Below are positions 17,452 through 25,692 of a stretch of DNA of 64,000 bases, piece after piece. The notes below the pieces were generated by a model that was not told the DNA's origin, searched no databases, and worked only from the letters and a program-made list of their open reading frames with translations. A program made the position numbers and the translations under genes. Source of the stretch: Kutzneria buriramensis. Lineage in GTDB: Bacteria > Actinomycetota > Actinomycetes > Mycobacteriales > Pseudonocardiaceae. Numbering within the stretch: the first letter of the stretch is position 1; the number at the start of each line of letters is the position of its first letter. The stretch spans positions 62,001 to 126,000 of the forward strand of contig NZ_QUNO01000025.1 of NCBI RefSeq assembly GCF_003387475.1. The letters run 5' to 3'.

Positions 17452-19080
17452 ATGGAACCGGGGATCGATCACACCCTCCGCGGCGGCTGGGCGCTCGGCG
17501 ACCACGCGCTGCCGCCGCACGCGCTGCGCTGGCTGCGCGGCCGCACCGGGCTCGCCGAGCATCCGACGCCGGTCGCGCCGGACTCGGTGCTGACCGTGCC
17601 GGAGCCGGAGCTGTCGATCGTCGGCAGAGCGGCGCTGGAGGCCGTGGTCGGCGCCGAACACCTGCTGCTGGACCGCAACTCCCGGCTCGGCCGGTCCGGC
17701 GGCATGTCCTATGTGGACCTGCTCCGGCATCGGGGCTGCGGCGAGCTCGCCGTGCCGGACGCCGTCGTGCTGCCCGGCGACCCGGACGAGGTCGTCGCCG
17801 TGCTCCGGGCGTGCGCGGAGCACGACATCGGCGTGATCCCCTTCGGCGGCGGCACCTCCGTGGTCGGCGGCGTCACCGCGCTGCGCGGCGGCAAGCACGC
17901 CGTCATCGTGCTGGACCTGGCCCGGCTCAACCGGCTCGTCTCCATCGATCCGCTGTCACGGCTCGTCGTGCTGCAGGCCGGAGTGCGGGCCACCGACGCC
18001 GAGCGGATGCTCGCCGCGCACGGCTTCACCCTCGGCCACTTCCCGCAGTCCTTCGAACGAGCCACCATCGGCGGCTTCGCCGCCACCCGCTCCGCCGGGC
18101 AGGCGTCCGCCGGCTACGGACGGTTCGAGGACATGGTCGACGGCGTTCGGCTCGCCACCCCTGTCGGCGAGCTCAACCTCGGCGTCGCGCCGGCGACCGC
18201 CGCCGGCCCCGACCTCAAGCAGCTGGTGATCGGCAGCGAGGGCGCGTTCGGCGTGATCACCGAGGTGACGCTGAGGGTTCGTCCGGTGGCCACGCACACC
18301 CGGTACGAGGGGTACTTCCTGGACGGCTGGGACAAGGCCACCGCGGCCGTGCGGGACCTGGCCCAGCACCGGGTGCTGGCCGACGTGACGCGGCTGTCCG
18401 ACACCGAGGAGACCGAGGTGCAGCTCGCGCTCACCGGCGGCGTGAAGGCCGGCGCGGTGCGGGCGTACCTGCGGGCGCGCCGGATCAACGACCCCTGCCT
18501 GCTGATCCTGGGCTGGGAGGCGGGATCCGCCGGCGAACTGGCCGTCCGCCGCACCGCGACCCTGCGCGCACTGCGCCCGCACAAGGCGGTGCGCCTGGGC
18601 AAGCCGGTCGGGGAATCCTGGCGGCACGGGCGGTTCTCCGGTCCGCGGCAACGGGATTCGCTGCTCGACGCCGGCGTGTGCGTGGAGACACTGGAGACGG
18701 CGACGCACTGGTCGCAGCTGAGCACCCTTCGCACGGCCGTGCGAGGGGCCTTGCAACGCTCGCTGAACCGTGCGGTCGTCATGTGCCACGTCTCGCATGC
18801 CTACGAAACGGGCGCCTCGCTGTACTTCACGGTGCTCGCGGCGCGGGCCGACGAGGATCCGATCGGCCAGTGGCAGCGGGCGAAACGGGCGGCGTCGGAG
18901 GCGATCGCGCCGCTGGGGACGATCACGCACCACCACGCCGTCGGCACGGATCACGCGCCGTACCTGGCGGGCGAGGTGGGCGCGCTCGGCATCGACGTGA
19001 TGACGTCGGTGAAGCGCGCGCTGGACCCGACCGGGGTGCTCAATCCCGGAAAGCTGTTGCCGGCGGCCGATCGGGGTTAA
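17452..19080 (+). CDS. FAD-binding oxidase, alkyl-DHAP synthase (AGPS)-like
   Basis: 542-residue flavoprotein of the VAO/PCMH fold. The FAD-binding segment VIPFGGGTSVVGGVTALRGG, then SIDPLSRLVVLQAGV and LGHFPQSFERATIGGFAATRS, match alkylglycerone-phosphate synthases; the end is TGVLNPGKLLP. In eukaryotes AGPS swaps an acyl for an alkyl group on acyl-DHAP to start ether-lipid synthesis; mycobacteria carry an agpS homologue whose role is less clear. ATG 17452 is chosen, giving the family N-terminus; ATG 17434 would overlap the operator. An amidohydrolase-like gene follows 9 bp later. Confidence 0.85.
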   Translation: MEPGIDHTLRGGWALGDHALPPHALRWLRGRTGLAEHPTPVAPDSVLTVPEPELSIVGRAALEAVVGAEHLLLDRNSRLGRSGGMSYVDLLRHRGCGELAVPDAVVLPGDPDEVVAVLRACAEHDIGVIPFGGGTSVVGGVTALRGGKHAVIVLDLARLNRLVSIDPLSRLVVLQAGVRATDAERMLAAHGFTLGHFPQSFERATIGGFAATRSAGQASAGYGRFEDMVDGVRLATPVGELNLGVAPATAAGPDLKQLVIGSEGAFGVITEVTLRVRPVATHTRYEGYFLDGWDKATAAVRDLAQHRVLADVTRLSDTEETEVQLALTGGVKAGAVRAYLRARRINDPCLLILGWEAGSAGELAVRRTATLRALRPHKAVRLGKPVGESWRHGRFSGPRQRDSLLDAGVCVETLETATHWSQLSTLRTAVRGALQRSLNRAVVMCHVSHAYETGASLYFTVLAARADEDPIGQWQRAKRAASEAIAPLGTITHHHAVGTDHAPYLAGEVGALGIDVMTSVKRALDPTGVLNPGKLLPAADRG

Positions 19081-19089
19081 CCTCCCGTG

Positions 19090-20046
19090 ATGAGCGGTGA
19101 GCTGCTGATCAGGTCCGTCCGGCCGTGGCCGAGCGCGTCGGAGCTGCCCGCGGTCGACGTGCTCTGCCTGGACGGCCGCATCGACCAGATCGGCGTCGGG
19201 CTGGCCGCGCCGGACGGAACTCCCGTGGTCGACGGCAAGGGCGGCGTGCTGCTGCCGTCCTTCGTCGACGCGCACGGTTCGCTCGACGCGTTACGGCCCG
19301 GCGTCACCATGATCCGGGTGCCCGTGCCCGTCGCCGAGATCGAGGACGCGTTGTCCCGCCGCGAGCAACTGCTCAGCCGGGTCGAGGTGCAGCTCGTCGC
19401 GGTGGCGCCGAACGGCGCGATCACCGGTATGGACGCACTGGACGCGGCGCTGCAGGCCGGCGCCGATCTTGTCGGCGGCGTCGATCCGGCGCGCGTGGAC
19501 CGGGATCCCGTGCGGCACCTGGACGTCGTGTTCGGGCTGGCCGACAAGCACCAGTGCGGCGTGGACATCCAGCTCGACGACCCCGGCGAGCTGGGGGCGT
19601 TCGAGATCGAGCTTATCTGCGCCCGCACATCCGCGCTGGACATGCGCGGCCGGGTGGCGATCACCCACGCGTCCAGTTTGTCCACTGTGGATCCCGATCG
19701 CCAGGACGAGTTGATCGACCGGCTCGCCGAGTCGGACGTGGCGGTGATCGCGACCAAGCCGCTGCCGCTGCGCAAGTTGCGCTGGGGCGGCGTGCGGGTG
19801 GGGATCGGCGGCTGCGACGTGTGGGCGTTGGCCGAGGCCGAGGGCTACACCGCCGACCCGATGATCGAGATGTGTGCCGACACGGCGACCCGCGGCGGCG
19901 CGGCGGTGCTCGGGGAGCGCGACCACGGGCTGGTCGAGGGCGACCGGGCGGAGTTCGTGGTGCTGCCCGGGGAAACCGTCGCCGAGGTGATCCGCGAACG
20001 CCGCGAGCCGACGGTCGTGGTGCACCAGGGTCAGGTCGTCGGTTAA
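19090..20046 (+). CDS. Amidohydrolase-like protein with degenerate metal site
   Basis: 318 residues resembling cytosine-deaminase-type amidohydrolases. The usual FVDxHxHLD is FVDAHGSLD, so the second His of the HxH pair is lost, and the late Asp motif appears as GIGGCDVWALAEAEGY. A possible middle ligand His remains in AITHASS. Catalysis by the standard mechanism is therefore doubtful; it may be a non-enzymatic or altered homologue. It is 9 bp downstream of the AgpS-like gene and likely co-transcribed; TAACCT (19078-19083) is a -10-like alternative. ATG 19090 is used. Confidence 0.75.
   Translation: MSGELLIRSVRPWPSASELPAVDVLCLDGRIDQIGVGLAAPDGTPVVDGKGGVLLPSFVDAHGSLDALRPGVTMIRVPVPVAEIEDALSRREQLLSRVEVQLVAVAPNGAITGMDALDAALQAGADLVGGVDPARVDRDPVRHLDVVFGLADKHQCGVDIQLDDPGELGAFEIELICARTSALDMRGRVAITHASSLSTVDPDRQDELIDRLAESDVAVIATKPLPLRKLRWGGVRVGIGGCDVWALAEAEGYTADPMIEMCADTATRGGAAVLGERDHGLVEGDRAEFVVLPGETVAEVIRERREPTVVVHQGQVVG
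19681..19691. repeat. TCCACWGTGGA dispersed palindrome, copy 3
   Basis: TCCACTGTGGA within the amidohydrolase-like gene, read as Ser-Thr-Val-Asp. Confidence 0.5.
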
Positions 20047-20453
20047 TCCACAGTGGACTGGTCCGGCTTGTTGTCCAGCTCGATGACCTGCTCGATGATC
20101 TTCGTGACGGCGGCCAGCCCCTCCGGCGACAGCTCCAGCGCGCGCAGCGCCAGCCGCCGCACGCCCAGGTTCTCGGCGACGCGGGCCAGCTCGGCCTCGG
20201 CGTCGGTGCGGGTGTCGCCGGTGACGAAGTAGTCCAGCGGCACCCCGAAGAACCGGGCCAGCGCGGCCAGCAGCTCGGTCGACGGCCGGCGCTTGGCCCC
20301 CGTGCGCAGCGCGGACAGGTAGGCGCCGCTGACCCGGATCGACGGCTCCGCCTCCTTGACCGCCGCCGCGACCTCGTCGTTCGTCCAGCGGCGGCCGCCG
20401 CGGTCCGGCGGGCGGACGTCCTCGAACAGCTTGTTCAGTCGGTCCGCGAGCAT
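20043..20453 (-). CDS. EspR-like XRE regulator
   Basis: 136 residues: an N-terminal HTH (LADRLNKLFEDVRPP ... YLSALRTGAKRRPSTELLAALARFFGV) and a C-terminal helical dimerisation part (GLAAVTKIIEQVIELDNK). The arrangement recalls mycobacterial EspR (Rv3849), a nucleoid-associated regulator of ESX-1 genes and lipid loci. Its stop shares TTAA with the convergent amidohydrolase stop. TCAACCA-type palindromes lie just upstream of its ATG at 20453 and are probable binding sites. Confidence 0.85.
   Translation of the reverse strand: MLADRLNKLFEDVRPPDRGGRRWTNDEVAAAVKEAEPSIRVSGAYLSALRTGAKRRPSTELLAALARFFGVPLDYFVTGDTRTDAEAELARVAENLGVRRLALRALELSPEGLAAVTKIIEQVIELDNKPDQSTVD
20047..20057. repeat. TCCACWGTGGA dispersed palindrome, copy 4
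   Basis: TCCACAGTGGA at the very 3' end of the EspR-like gene, encoding Ser-Thr-Val-Asp before the stop. Confidence 0.5.
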
Positions 20454-20462
20454 CCGGGCACC

Positions 20463-20532
20463 TCAACCAGTGGTTGACAACAACGGTTCGCGTCAGTCTA
20501 GACTGGCCGCGTCCGATTCAACCACCAGTTGA
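20463..20532. promoter_or_regulatory. XRE operator pair and rightward promoter
   Basis: TCAACCA-G-TGGTTGA (20463-20477) is a perfect 7-bp inverted repeat, and TCAACCACCAGTTGA (20518-20532) is a near copy; a half site follows at 20557-20564. Between them lie TTGACA (20474-20479) and TAGACT (20499-20504) on the plus strand, plus a 12-bp palindrome CAGTCTAGACTG (20494-20505). The layout is a repressible promoter pointing away from the EspR-like gene into a 170-bp stretch with no annotated gene. Confidence 0.5.
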
Positions 20533-20704
20533 TCGGACGCCGTGAAGGGTCATCGGCTGGTTGATCTCAATGCGGGGGCGTGGGGAGCTCCGGCCGATGC
20601 GGAGGGGTGGAAGGACTTCGCCCGGGGGGAGGCGTCGGGTGGAGGCGCGCAGCGAGGCGGCGCACCTCCACCCGCGCAGCCGAGCGGTGGGGTGAGAGGT
20701 TCGT

Positions 20705-21718
20705 TCAGTCGGCGATCTTGACCAGCATCTTGCCGGTGTTCTCGCCGCGCATCATGCCCAGGAACGCCTGCGGCGCGTTGTCCAGGCCCTCGACCACGGT
20801 CTCGCTGTACTTGAGCTGGCCGCCGGCCACCAGTGGCGCGACCTCGGCGACGAACTGGGGCTGGAGGTCGTAGTGGTCGCCGACGAGCAGGCCGCGGATG
20901 GTGAGGCGCTTGGCGATGACCTGCGCCAGGTTGCGCGGCGCGGGGGTGGCCTCGGTGGCGTTGTAGCCGGAGATCATGCCGCAGATGGCGATGCGGCCGT
21001 GCACGGTGAGGCTGTTGATCGCCGCCTCCAGGTGCTCGCCGCCCACGTTGTCGAAGTAGACGTCGATGCCGTCGGGCGCGGCCTGGGCCAGCTGCTCGGC
21101 GACCGGGCCGTCCTTGTAGTTGAAGGCGGCGTCGAAGCCGAGCTCGTCGACGAGGTACTTGACCTTCTCCGGGGTGCCGGCGCTGCCGATGACCCGCTTG
21201 GCCCCCTTGAGCTTGGCCAGCTGGCCGACGACCTGGCCGACCGCGCCGGCCGCGCCGGACACGAAGACGGTGTCGCCCTCCTTGAACTCCGCGGAGCGCA
21301 GCAGGCCGGCGTACGCGGTGAGGCCGGGCATGCCCAGCACGCCGAGGTAGGTGCTGATCGGGGCGGCGTTCGGGTCCACCTTCACGGCCTGCTTGGGGTG
21401 CAGCACCGCGTAGTCGCGCCAGCCCGCGAAGTGCAGCACGATGTCGCCGACGGCGAAGCCCTCGACGTCGGACTGCACGACCTCGCCGACCGCGCCGCCC
21501 TGCATGACCTCGCCGACCTTGAACGGCTCGCTGTAGGACTTGGCGTCGTTCATCCGGCCCCGCATGTACGGGTCGACGCTCATGTACAGGTTGCGCACCA
21601 CCAGATGCCCGGGCTCGACCACCAGCGGCGCCTCGGCGATCTCGAAGGTGTCCTCCGTGGGCCAGCCCTTGGGGCGGGCGGCGAGCCGGACCTCGCGGAC
21701 GGTGGTCGGCACTGACAT
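20705..21718 (-). CDS. NADP-dependent oxidoreductase, MDR family (CurA / leukotriene B4 dehydrogenase type)
   Basis: 337-residue medium-chain reductase without catalytic zinc ligands. Features: VVRNLYMSVDPYMRGRM near residue 45, the nucleotide motif VFVSGAAGAVGQVVGQLAK near 150-170, the DVYFDNVGGEHLEAA block and the C-terminal GLDNAPQAFLGMMRGENTGKMLVKI, all typical of alkenal/curcumin reductases that reduce the double bond of alpha-beta unsaturated carbonyls with NADPH. GGAGG precedes ATG 21718. An ACTGA-N5-TCAGT inverted repeat (21741-21755) upstream may be an operator. Confidence 0.92.
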   Translation of the reverse strand: MSVPTTVREVRLAARPKGWPTEDTFEIAEAPLVVEPGHLVVRNLYMSVDPYMRGRMNDAKSYSEPFKVGEVMQGGAVGEVVQSDVEGFAVGDIVLHFAGWRDYAVLHPKQAVKVDPNAAPISTYLGVLGMPGLTAYAGLLRSAEFKEGDTVFVSGAAGAVGQVVGQLAKLKGAKRVIGSAGTPEKVKYLVDELGFDAAFNYKDGPVAEQLAQAAPDGIDVYFDNVGGEHLEAAINSLTVHGRIAICGMISGYNATEATPAPRNLAQVIAKRLTIRGLLVGDHYDLQPQFVAEVAPLVAGGQLKYSETVVEGLDNAPQAFLGMMRGENTGKMLVKIAD

Positions 21719-21832
21719 GGCGCGTCCTCCATTTTCGGAACTGAGCAGTTCAGTAACTGGCGTTCACTTGTAGGAACACCATGGACCGCGCTGGCTGTTC
21801 CCGCACGTGTCGACGGTCACCTCTGGCCGGAA

Positions 21833-22201
21833 TCACCGCCTGGGGAGGATCCCCCGTCGCCGAATGGCGTCGATCAGCGCTCCGTAGGCCCGCTCGACCT
21901 CGGCCTCGTAGAACTCCAGCGGCCGCGGCGGCACGCTGGTGTCCGGCCGCGGCAGCGGCGTCACCTGCATCCACCGCTCGTGGAACAGCTCGCCGACGGC
22001 CCGCTGCCACCAGTCGTCGATCCGCGACATGCTCTCGTCGGCGCGGGTCAGCATCTCGTTGGTGGACTCCATGGCGTCCTCCAGCCGAGTGGTCAGCACC
22101 ACGCCCCGCTCCGCGTCCTGCTCGCGCATCTCCTGCACGGCGTCGCCGATCCAGCCGGTGATCTCCTTGTAGCGCTCCGCGGCGCCGATCGGATCCGTCA
22201 C
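21833..22201 (-). CDS. Last gene of FtsK-like operon: small helical protein, unknown
   Basis: 122 residues, almost wholly alpha-helical and charged, with a heptad-like stretch (TTRLEDAMESTNEMLTRADE) followed by DDWWQRAVGELFHERW. No family recognised. Its GTG overlaps the ATPase stop (GTGA), so it is translationally coupled to the FtsK-like ATPase and probably works with it, perhaps as an adaptor. No signal peptide or membrane segment. Confidence 0.8.
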   Translation of the reverse strand: MTDPIGAAERYKEITGWIGDAVQEMREQDAERGVVLTTRLEDAMESTNEMLTRADESMSRIDDWWQRAVGELFHERWMQVTPLPRPDTSVPPRPLEFYEAEVERAYGALIDAIRRRGILPRR

Positions 22202-24978
22202 GACCGCTCCCCATCGGTGTCGAACGGGATGACCACCTGCGGCCGGGCGTGCTCGAACCGGTCGAAGAACAGCCCGCGGCCGGGCCGCGGCGACCAGGTG
22301 ATCAGCTGGCCGGGCGCGAACGAGCTGAGGTCCTGGCCCTGCACGTCGAACGCCACCCAGGAGCCGATGTCGTCCGCGGACGCGCCCATCATCAGCACGT
22401 TCTTCAGCCGCGCGGGGCTGCGCCACCAGCCGATCAGGTGCGTCCGGTGCTCCGGTCCGCTCTTGATCACCTGCCGGAAACTGTCCACTCCGGACACCCG
22501 GGTGTCCGGGTCCTTGGCCTCCAGCACGGCGTTCGCGGCGTCCATGCCGTACAGCACGAGGTAGTGCGGCACCGGCTGCTCGGTCGCCGCGCCGGACAGC
22601 CTCTCCTCCAGGCCCTTCGCCACCTCGGCCAGGTGCTGGCGGATCCCGTCCAGGCCGACGAAGGCCACCTCGTGGCCCGTCGCCCGCAGCCGGGCGGTCA
22701 GCGAGTCGGCGGCCGGCATGGCGTCGTCGATCATCGGGGCGACGGTGAACCGAGCCTCGCCGGCAAGGTGTTGCCGGGCCAGGGAAAGCGTGGCCGCGGC
22801 GAGCACGCTGGTGGATTCCGGCAACACGGAGCCGAAGACCGCCATGTTGCGGCCCGGCGCGCGGGCCAGCGACACCCGGGCCGCGCGGTCCTCCACGTCG
22901 ATGACCTGTCCCAACAGGACGGTCGGGGCCCGGCCGGAAATCGGCTCCAGCGCCTGGAAACCGGGCATGTCGGCGAGCACCGGCACCCTGCTGCCGTCGA
23001 ACAGCCGCGGCACGGTCAGGTCGGCCGGCTTCATCTCGAACAGCCGGGACTGCACCCGGTCGAAGGTGCCGCGCCCGGTCGCGTCGGGCACGCGGGCGAT
23101 CTCGTTGCCCTGCTTGACACCCGACTCGTGGTTGACGATGGCGTGCCAGCGCGGCAGGTCGATCGCCGCGGTGTTGCCGTCGGTCAGCACCCGGCGGGCC
23201 TTGGGCAGCGCCACCCGCACCGTGAACTGCTCGAAGATGGCGGGCTTGCCCCAGAACGCCTCGATGCTGGAGACGTCCTGGCTGGCCAGCACCAGGTGGA
23301 TGCCCTGCGAGCGGCCCCGCCGGGCCACGTCCTCCAGCAGGGCAACCGCTTCCCGCGTGACCGCGTCCTTCTCCGAGAACAGGTACTGGAACTCGTCGAT
23401 CACGGCGATGATCCGGGGCCAGCGGCCGTCCGGGTCCTCCGCACGCAGCTCCTCCAGCTTGGTGACCTCGTGCTGCTTGGCGGCGTCGGCGCGGCGGCGC
23501 ATCTCGTCGGCCAGGAAGCGCAGCAGCGCGACGCCGAACTCCCGGTCCTGGTTGACGTTCACGCCGACCAGGCGGGCGTTGGGCAGCCACGTCGGGTCCT
23601 TGCGGCCCGGCGCGAACTGCGCGAAGGACACGCCCTCCTTGAAGTCCAGCAGGTACAGCTCCAGCTCGGCCGGCGAGTAGCGGGCCACCAGGCCGCCGAG
23701 CATGGCGTAGAGGAAGTTCGTCTTGCCGGAGCCGCTGGGGCCGCCGATCAGCACGTGCGGCGAGCTGTCGCCGATGGTGACCGGCACGGCCACGCCGTCC
23801 CGGTGCCCGATCGGCGTCTGCACGCCCGAGGACGACTGCTGCGCCCAGAACTGCGCCGGCAGCAGCTCCTCGAACGTGCACACCCGGTTGCGGCGCTTCT
23901 CCAGCGCGTCGGCGATCGCCGCGCACGCCCGCGGCACCATCTCCCGTGGCAGCGCCGGATCCACGTGGAAGGCGGCGTGCTCGCCGGACATCGTGGTGCG
24001 CCAGGGCTTGTCGTCGAACAGCTTGACCGTCTCGATCGGACTGTTCACGGTGATCGGCACGTCCACCATGATCAGCTGCACGCCGGCGGCCAGCCCGTTG
24101 CGGGCGATCCGCTGGAGCTTGTGCAGCTCCTCGTCCTTCAGCGCGTCCGGCCGGCCGAACAGCACCGCGATCCGCCACGGCTCGGTGCGCAGCCCGGCGT
24201 CGGATTCCATGGAGCGCAACGAATCGTGCCCGCCGACCAGCACGGAGGTGTGCACCTTGCGGATGTGCTCGGCCAGCTCGTCGAGCATCTCGCCGGGCCG
24301 CGCCGGATCGTGCACGGTGAGCAGGCCGGCGCGGGTCAGCGGGTACAGGCCGGGCAGCGAGCCGGTCAGCTGGCCCACATCCCACACGTGCACGTGGACC
24401 AGGCCCGGCGCGAAGTGGCTGAGCACCCGCAGCAGCAGCGACTCGACCAGGTTCTCCGCCTGCGCGCGGCTGGTGGACGAGGTGAACACGGCCAGGTGCG
24501 AGCGGTCCAGCAGCGGCACCGCGACCGGGAACGACACCGGCAGCGGCGAGGAGGTGGCGATGGCGCTGCCGATCCGCCACAGGCTCGGCACCGGGCCGCG
24601 GCCGTCGACCGTGCCGATCTGCCCCAGCCAGTTCTCGTAGTCCTCCGAGGCGCTGCCGGGCGCGGCCTCGGCGACCACGTCGGCCAGTGCCCGCGGACCG
24701 TTGTTGGTCCACTTGGCGAAGGCCTGCTCCCAGTCGTCCCGGGCCTGCTTCACGATCTCCGCCAGCCGCGGATCGGTCAGCGACTCGGCGTAGCCGGGAT
24801 CGTGCAGCGCCCGGTCGATGCCCGTGGCGCGCAGCTCCTGCTCGAACATCTCCCGCGCCTGCTGCACGGAGGCGGAGTCGTGCGCACGCTGGGCGGCGCC
24901 GCGGGCCGCGGCGACCGCGTCGTGGAAGGCGGCGAACGCGTCCTGTATCCGTTGCCGGCGATCGTTTCGCCTGTTCAA
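22198..24978 (-). CDS. Soluble FtsK/SpoIIIE (EccC-like) ATPase
   Basis: 926 residues with no transmembrane helix. The N-terminal 120 residues are helical. A first ATPase-like module (about 165-330) lacks a P-loop. The central FtsK domain has Walker A GGPSGSGKTN (Lys419) and Walker B IIAVIDEFQYLF (Asp528-Glu529), then SQGIHLVLASQ. A third module has an eroded P-loop (MAVFGSVLPESTS). This degenerate-active-degenerate plan resembles EccC of type VII secretion rather than FtsK, which would have membrane anchors and a gamma domain. The TTG start at 24978 is supported by GAGG six to seven bases upstream. It sits directly after two small helical paralogues, likely partners or substrates. Confidence 0.88.
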   Translation of the reverse strand: MNRRNDRRQRIQDAFAAFHDAVAAARGAAQRAHDSASVQQAREMFEQELRATGIDRALHDPGYAESLTDPRLAEIVKQARDDWEQAFAKWTNNGPRALADVVAEAAPGSASEDYENWLGQIGTVDGRGPVPSLWRIGSAIATSSPLPVSFPVAVPLLDRSHLAVFTSSTSRAQAENLVESLLLRVLSHFAPGLVHVHVWDVGQLTGSLPGLYPLTRAGLLTVHDPARPGEMLDELAEHIRKVHTSVLVGGHDSLRSMESDAGLRTEPWRIAVLFGRPDALKDEELHKLQRIARNGLAAGVQLIMVDVPITVNSPIETVKLFDDKPWRTTMSGEHAAFHVDPALPREMVPRACAAIADALEKRRNRVCTFEELLPAQFWAQQSSSGVQTPIGHRDGVAVPVTIGDSSPHVLIGGPSGSGKTNFLYAMLGGLVARYSPAELELYLLDFKEGVSFAQFAPGRKDPTWLPNARLVGVNVNQDREFGVALLRFLADEMRRRADAAKQHEVTKLEELRAEDPDGRWPRIIAVIDEFQYLFSEKDAVTREAVALLEDVARRGRSQGIHLVLASQDVSSIEAFWGKPAIFEQFTVRVALPKARRVLTDGNTAAIDLPRWHAIVNHESGVKQGNEIARVPDATGRGTFDRVQSRLFEMKPADLTVPRLFDGSRVPVLADMPGFQALEPISGRAPTVLLGQVIDVEDRAARVSLARAPGRNMAVFGSVLPESTSVLAAATLSLARQHLAGEARFTVAPMIDDAMPAADSLTARLRATGHEVAFVGLDGIRQHLAEVAKGLEERLSGAATEQPVPHYLVLYGMDAANAVLEAKDPDTRVSGVDSFRQVIKSGPEHRTHLIGWWRSPARLKNVLMMGASADDIGSWVAFDVQGQDLSSFAPGQLITWSPRPGRGLFFDRFEHARPQVVIPFDTDGERS

Positions 24979-24998
24979 CGCCCACCTCTACGGTCAGT

Positions 24999-25250
24999 TC
25001 ACAGGCGACCGGAGAACCGCTCCACGGCTTCCATGGCGCCCAGCAGCAGCGTCAGCTGCTCCCTTGCATGGTCGCACGCCTTGGTCAGTTCCGGGGGCAC
25101 AAGTGAACGCGGGTGCATCCTGCTCGCCTCGGTGAGGATCGCGTGGGCCTCGGAGAGCCGCTCGCCGGCCTCGGTGAGCTGCTGGTGCGCCGTCCTGAGG
25201 TGGTCGAGGACCAGGGCCAGCGACGCCTGCACCTGCTCGACGGAGGCCAT
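24999..25250 (-). CDS. Small helical protein B, paralogue of upstream gene
   Basis: 83 residues, all-helical, starting MASVEQVQASL and ending ERFSGRL. It shares its start and end with the preceding 86-residue protein, so the two are a duplicated pair. Size, pairing and position before an EccC-like ATPase are like WXG100/Esx proteins, but there is no WXG motif. Begins 3 bp after the stop of its paralogue and lies 20 bp before the ATPase. Confidence 0.82.
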   Translation of the reverse strand: MASVEQVQASLALVLDHLRTAHQQLTEAGERLSEAHAILTEASRMHPRSLVPPELTKACDHAREQLTLLLGAMEAVERFSGRL

Positions 25251-25253
25251 CGG

Positions 25254-25514
25254 CTACAACCGGCCGGCGTAGGACTCCGCGTTGCTCATCGCGGCCAGCA
25301 CCGCGTCGCGCGCCTCGCCGATCTTCTGCAGCGCCGAGGTGAACATGTTGTTCACGTCGCCGGCCTCGGACTGGCTGCTGCCCTGGGCCGCCTCCTGGAA
25401 GGCCTGCTGGGCGTGGCCGATCTCGGTCTCCGCGTCCTGCAACGCGCGGGCGCCCCGTTCGGCCTGCTCCTTGGCCAGCCCGATCTGACCCCTGACCTGC
25501 TCGACGCTCGCCAT
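25254..25514 (-). CDS. Small helical protein A, first gene of FtsK-like operon
   Basis: 86 residues: MASVEQVRGQIGLAKEQAER, then a Gln/Ala-rich helix, a short Ser/Gly/Asp break (GSSQSEAGD) and a second helix ending NAESYAGRL. It is predicted to be a helix-turn-helix hairpin. It is preceded by GGGAGG and a 14-bp palindrome. Its paralogue follows immediately. Function unknown; proposed partner or substrate of the ATPase. Confidence 0.83.
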   Translation of the reverse strand: MASVEQVRGQIGLAKEQAERGARALQDAETEIGHAQQAFQEAAQGSSQSEAGDVNNMFTSALQKIGEARDAVLAAMSNAESYAGRL

Positions 25515-25532
25515 CTCTGAACCGGTCCCTCC

Positions 25533-25600
25533 CAGTCACGTGACTGCCCGACCGTGCAGTCCAACGCACCCGAACTTAGTACTGTCACACGACGCCCGCT
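25533..25600 (-). promoter_or_regulatory. Palindrome and promoter of FtsK-like operon
   Basis: CAGTCACGTGACTG (25533-25546) is a perfect 14-bp palindrome immediately upstream of the ribosome site of the first small gene. Further upstream on the minus strand are TTGAGC and TACTAA separated by 16 bases, a fair promoter. The palindrome lies in the leader, where a repressor would block transcription. Confidence 0.45.
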
Positions 25601-25692
25601 CAACCAGGATCGGCTGATCGAGCGGAATTTCCGCGCATTAGAGTGCACGGTTGGGCTCCGAACGGCGGACCGCTCGGCTCCACTGTAGACGA

